Positions 60,101 through 64,000 of a stretch of DNA of 64,000 nucleotides are shown piece after piece. Both the position numbers and the translations under genes were made by a program. The notes beneath the pieces were generated by a model. The model did no database searches. It worked only from the letters and a program-made list of their open reading frames with translations, and was not told the DNA's origin. Every line of letters starts with the position of its first letter. Positions within the stretch are counted from its first letter, which is position 1. The DNA comes from Glandiceps talaboti (lineage: Eukaryota > Hemichordata > Enteropneusta > Spengelidae), in assembly GCF_964340395.1 (NCBI RefSeq), contig NC_135570.1, forward strand, positions 10,957,822 to 11,021,821. Direction: 5' to 3'.

Positions 60101-60650
60101 GTAACTTATCGATAGTCTGACAAAAGTAATACTTTCATATTACAACAAATTACCTATTAGTTATACAAAATATTACAACTTCAAAGTATTTGCACAACAG
60201 AGACGACATTAGTATGTCTACAATAAAAGTACGTGTTGTCGGATGCAGTTACATAACTTTATGGGTTTTGAAAGTTTTTTTTGTTTCGTGTTGAAATATT
60301 TTTACATTATTGCCATGATGATTAATAAAACCTTCGGCATCATGTCCAGCAACTTGTAGAATTCACACCAGGAATTTCAAGACATTATAAAAATGCATTA
60401 TTGCATGGTTTATGGTTATAATCTCCATTTCAGCTATTTATAACTATTAAGGCCTCTTTATGTATGGATACATAATCACCCAATGTCCGGTTTACTCGGA
60501 TTTTCTTCTTGAAATAGTTATAGGGTGTATTATCATGTTAGTGCATTTTACATGTTGATTAATATGCTGAAAATGTGGTACTGGTTCCATACTGTGCCTT
60601 AGTCTGTAAACACACCTTTTTGAAACTACTTAATATCAAAAAGAGGAACA
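60101..60650. other. NPC1 intron 16, proximal part, nothing recognised
   Basis: No repeat or exon signal. Confidence 0.55.
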
Positions 60651-61099
60651 CCACTCCAGGAAATAAAAGTATTTTCATAAACTTTGGGTTCTGGAGAGTC
60701 ATTTCATAATTTCAAAAGAGTCACATAAGTTTTGTGCGATTGACGAGAAACACTATGAAAGTTGAACATCTTTGTTTCACTTCTAATCGTTCACTGATAT
60801 ACTGTTGCATCATGGGTCTTAGCAGACATGAATATTCATTAGATACAAACTCAATATTCTTGACTCCTAAGAGCTTACATACTTCCATCAGATAAATAGT
60901 TATGAATATTCAGTGTGCATGTAATAAATATTCATGTCTGCTAAGACCCATGATGCAATGGTGTGTCACTGAAAGAACAATAGATGTGAACAATGGTTTC
61001 AATTTGGTGTTTTTTGGCGACTAGAGGAAATTTTGGTGATGTGAAATCATGAAATGTCTGTCCAGAACCCAACGAAAATACATCTACTTCCTGGCGTGG
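60651..61099. mobile_element. 449-bp fold-back MITE in NPC1 intron 16
   Basis: Ends CCACTCCAGG and CCTGGCGTGG pair. Further in, TGGGTTCTGGAGAGTCATTT faces AAATGTCTGTCCAGAACCCA. The innermost arms, GCATCATGGGTCTTAGCAGA plus CATGAATATT (60813-60842), are perfectly inverted near 60935-60965. Non-coding. Confidence 0.85.
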
Positions 61100-61438
61100 C
61101 ATTCAGCTTTAATATTCATTGGGCGTCCTAGACACATCTCTGAATGAAGTCATTTTTTGTTGACAAACAAGATGTGTTGTTTCAGCGTCCCTATAGTTTA
61201 ACTAAGACATGTACACTAGCTAGATCTTGGAAGAGTGGAACCCATAGGCATGAGTGTTAATCAAATTACTTGCTTTTGAAAATGTCATGGCGATTTTGGA
61301 AACAAATTTGAATATTTACATTGACTTCTTGCTCACTTCAAGTAGAAGCACTAGTTTAATGTTCATAGCATAGAGTCTGACAATTTTTGCATTCAACAGA
61401 ATTTGCCATCTAACTGTTTTTTCTTCGCCACTTTTCAG

Positions 61439-61670
61439 TTTGACGTATGTCTACTATGAGCAGTATCTAACCATGGTTGATGACACTGTGTACCAATTAA
61501 CAATTGCACTTATAGCCATATTCGTTGTAAGCTTTCTACTCCTTGGGTTTGATATTTTATCAACGATATGCATTGTGCTGACAATAACAATGATTGTGAT
61601 TGATACTATGGGATGTATGTATCTTTGGAATATTGATCTAAATGCTGTCTCGTTGGTAAACCTTGTGATG
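61439..61670 (+). CDS. NPC1: NPC1 exon 17: TM9-TM11 region
   Basis: Acceptor CTTTTCAG, donor ATG/GTAAGT, phase 0 end. LTYVYYEQYLTMVDDTVYQL, then hydrophobic TIALIAIFVVSFLLLG and ICIVLTITMIVIDTMGCMYL, then NAVSLVNLVM, the near-invariant family motif in the RND-type core. Confidence 0.98.
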
Positions 61671-61723
61671 GTAAGTAATTATTGTAAATATGGTAAGTAA
61701 CATCTGTAAGTATGATAAGTAAC

Positions 61724-61779
61724 ATACTATGGGATGTATGTATCTTTGGAATATTGTTGTTGGTAAACCATTTGATGTT
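61724..61779 (+). pseudogene. Partial extra copy of the NPC1 exon 17 3' end
   Basis: ATACTATGGGATGTATGTAT plus CTTTGGAATATTG is identical to 61603-61635 in exon 17. After a deletion of about 14 bp it continues TTGGTAAACCATTTGATG (exon: TTGGTAAACCTTGTGATG). It starts 54 bp after the exon. Confidence 0.85.
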
Positions 61780-62202
61780 GAAAACTAGGTAAGATAAAAT
61801 GTCGTCAGTCTAAAAAGAGCTGACATTTCTGGAGTAACCCTTCACTCATTTTCTACTGGTTATTGAAAACTGGTGGCTAGATATTTGGATGGTATAAGCC
61901 AACTATTGTGCCATTCTACTTGCACAAGAATCACTGAACAAATATTTGACCATCGTATGTCTACTGACCCTTCTAATGGTTGAACTATTTATACATGCGG
62001 ATGTACACTCATCAACAAAGGCAACTTTATATTTGCAAGACAAGAATCCAATGTTATCAAATAAGCTGAGATATAGTTTATGTTATTTGCACCATGTCGT
62101 TGGGGAGCAACCCCCGACAGCTTTATGTCATGCAAGCAACAGGTGTCTGTAAAAATCAGGGATTTGATATTATTTCTCTCTGTCTTCCTTTTTTCCATAT
62201 AG

Positions 62203-62316
62203 GCCGTTGGTATGTCTGTTGAGTTCATCTCTCATATTACCCGTTACTTTGCACAATGTACATCGACATCCAGAGTCGCTAGGGCGGAAAAATCTGTTGC
62301 GAATGTTGGAAGTTCG
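62203..62316 (+). CDS. NPC1: NPC1 exon 18
   Basis: Acceptor CCATATAG, donor TCG/GTGAGT, 38 codons, phase 0. AVGMSVEFISHITRYFAQ and RAEKSVANVGSS match CGISVEFCSHITRAF...RAEEALAHMGSS. Confidence 0.98.
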
Positions 62317-62750
62317 GTGAGTTGTCAAAGCTTTGTACATCTACTAGTCTCATTAAGTGTCATTACGTGAAAGTCATTTAAAAAGTTTTAGCCAAAAATC
62401 TTTCTCTTGGCTCACATATGTTTGGGAGGTTTAAACTGCAAGATACGGTCATTGGTGAGGCTCATGGAGTGACTAGGTCATAGGAGCGCCCTCTACGAAG
62501 AGATCTTACAGTCTAAGAAGGGGGCTCAATAATGATCTTTAATTTAAAAGCTCTCAGACTGGTTTGTCAGTGTTCTCTATAGAATTTGAAATGTTCCCAA
62601 ACAATTTCACAAATCCCTCAAATATTAAAATAAGTTTGCATCGAACTGTGAATTTCATGTTTTCACGATACATTAACAAATAATGACACTCTCACTATGC
62701 CTGTACATAATCAAGACATATTCAATTTTATTTTATACATTTTGTTCTAG
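62317..62750. other. NPC1 intron 18, nothing recognised
   Basis: Ends TTTGTTCTAG. Confidence 0.6.
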
Positions 62751-62913
62751 ATTCTTAGTGGTGTAGCTTTCACCAACCTGGCGGGTATAATACCATTGGC
62801 CTTTGCTAAATCCCAGCTGTTTGAGATCTTTTATTTCCGTATGTTTCTTCTGATTACCCTCATTGGCTGTGCTCATGGTCTTATGTTCCAACCTATACTA
62901 CTTATCTATCTGG
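62751..62913 (+). CDS. NPC1: NPC1 exon 19: last two membrane helices
   Basis: Acceptor GTTCTAG, donor CTGG/GTAAGT. ILSGVAFTNLAGIIPLAFAK, then SQLFEIFYFRMFLL and GCAHGLMFQPILLIYLG, matching SGITLTKFGGI...FAKSQIFQIFYFRM...THGLIFLPVLLSYIG. Confidence 0.98.
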
Positions 62914-63057
62914 GTAAGTTTACAATCTGACCATGTTTCCTTCATTACAATATCTTACAAAGACTTGCTAAGTCTCCGGGTTTTTTGGTTATGTTTATTT
63001 GGAGAAAATATATCTTTTTTAAATACAGCTGTGATCTTTTAAGTGAAATGATAACTT

Positions 63058-63155
63058 GAGCGAGTGAGTGAGTGAGTGAGTGCATGAGTGAGTGAGTAAA
63101 TGACTGAGTGAGTGAGTGGGTGGGTGGGTGAGTGACCGAGTGTGTGAGTGAGTAA
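63058..63155. repeat. (GTGA)n array
   Basis: Interrupted GTGA with a GTGG patch; NPC1 intron 19. Confidence 0.9.
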
Positions 63156-63416
63156 TTACAAAACAGTTGGGTGAACGCATAGAGCCCTGAGACTTGTATC
63201 AGTGAAGGGGTTTCGCCATGCTATATTATGGATGCAATGAGATCACACCACACTGAAGACCTTATATATATATGATGTATTCACAACAAAGGTGGAACTA
63301 CATTGGAGAATTAAAGTTGTATTGGTGTACAAGGTAATCATTTCATACCAATACTTTGTTTGTTACAAAAGTAGATTCATAATGACACTAAATATGGTTG
63401 TTTTTTATATTTGTAG

Positions 63417-63577
63417 GTCCATCTGTTAATAAAGCCAAATTACTACAAGAACAACAAGAAATTCAAAGTGAGGACAGCGAGAGTGCCTATGAAAATATGG
63501 GGATGGATACAGATGAAGCGGTCAAGGGTCATGCGTTATCGTCAATGGACGGACATGGTGGAACAAACAAAATTTAA
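63417..63577 (+). CDS. NPC1: NPC1 exon 20: cytosolic tail and stop
   Basis: Acceptor TTTGTAG; PSVNKAK (matching GPSVNKAK) then KLLQEQQEIQSEDSESAYEN and a short acidic/Gly end, stop TAA at 63575-63577. The tail does not end in the LLNF dileucine signal of vertebrate NPC1. It offers YENM (YxxPhi) and KLL as candidate sorting signals. Confidence 0.96.
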
Positions 63578-64000
63578 TATTGAATAATTCTGTGTAAAAT
63601 TTGGACAACTACTTGGGCTGTAACTTTTGGTATTTGAAAGAAAATTGACAGTCGGCAATGAATACCAAAATATTCCAGATTATAATTGTAGATCAATCAC
63701 GCTGTAATAACCTGGCAATATGCCAACTATTGTCTTTTCAGGGACGGACGTGATGACTTCGATATGAACCTTCTAGATGCAATATTGTATAAATGTGGTA
63801 TAATCTTATTAGTCTGTAAGGTACGCCGTGACGAGGTGCCCTCACACATCAGTCAACACGACATATCTTACAGTCTATATATCAGATAGAGAAATAGTGT
63901 GATACACAGTACAAATCAACTGTGGTGATCTCATAAACCCTAAATACCAACACTTGGTTGTCTGGATCTAAATCACCTCAGCTGATTCTTGTTTTAACAG
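63578..64000 (+). other. NPC1 3' flank / probable 3' UTR
   Basis: No canonical AATAAA is seen before the window edge, so the transcript end cannot be placed. Confidence 0.5.

Overview
The window is nuclear DNA of an animal, most likely a marine invertebrate bilaterian. It carries intron-rich genes with GT/AG splice sites, is AT-rich, and is full of microsatellites and fold-back repeats. I cannot fix the species from sequence alone. No bacterial operon, rRNA or CRISPR is present.

Three gene models can be supported. (1) 10836-11324, minus strand: first coding exon of a rhodopsin-class peptide-type GPCR; its later exons are not found in the 10.8 kb downstream of it. (2) 21073-30430, minus strand: a complete four-exon GPCR of the same subfamily (446 aa, all junctions phase 0), with its first intron at the same codon position as gene 1, so the two are tandem paralogues. 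(3) 40659-63577, plus strand: a complete 20-exon NPC1 gene (lysosomal cholesterol exporter, 1321 aa by my junctions). It has the Cys-rich N-terminal domain, sterol-sensing domain and RND-type membrane core, but a C-terminus unlike the vertebrate LLNF lysosomal signal.

The rest is repeat. From 1 to 10.8 kb: a fold-back element, microsatellites, a pair of opposed interspersed elements, a degraded coding remnant, and two hairpin elements set between (TA)n arrays. One of these, at 9384-9565, is a perfect 88-bp inverted repeat in which each arm carries a hammerhead-ribozyme core. Related hairpin/tail/(TA)n elements lie in NPC1 introns 2 and 6. A 2.2-kb hAT-type transposon with 20-bp terminal repeats and a perfect 8-bp target duplication sits in GPCR intron 3. 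A direct duplication of about 2.1 kb (33726-35870 and 36180-38441) has one copy interrupted by a LINE reverse-transcriptase fragment. The other copy holds an amplified 76-bp minisatellite. Several long fold-back elements lie in NPC1 introns 1, 11 and 16, and introns 15 and 17 hold partial copies of the neighbouring exons.

The GPCRs and NPC1 show no evident functional link. The most interesting signal is the family of hammerhead-bearing hairpins joined to (TA)n, which looks like debris of ribozyme-carrying retroelements (Penelope-like elements or retrozymes).
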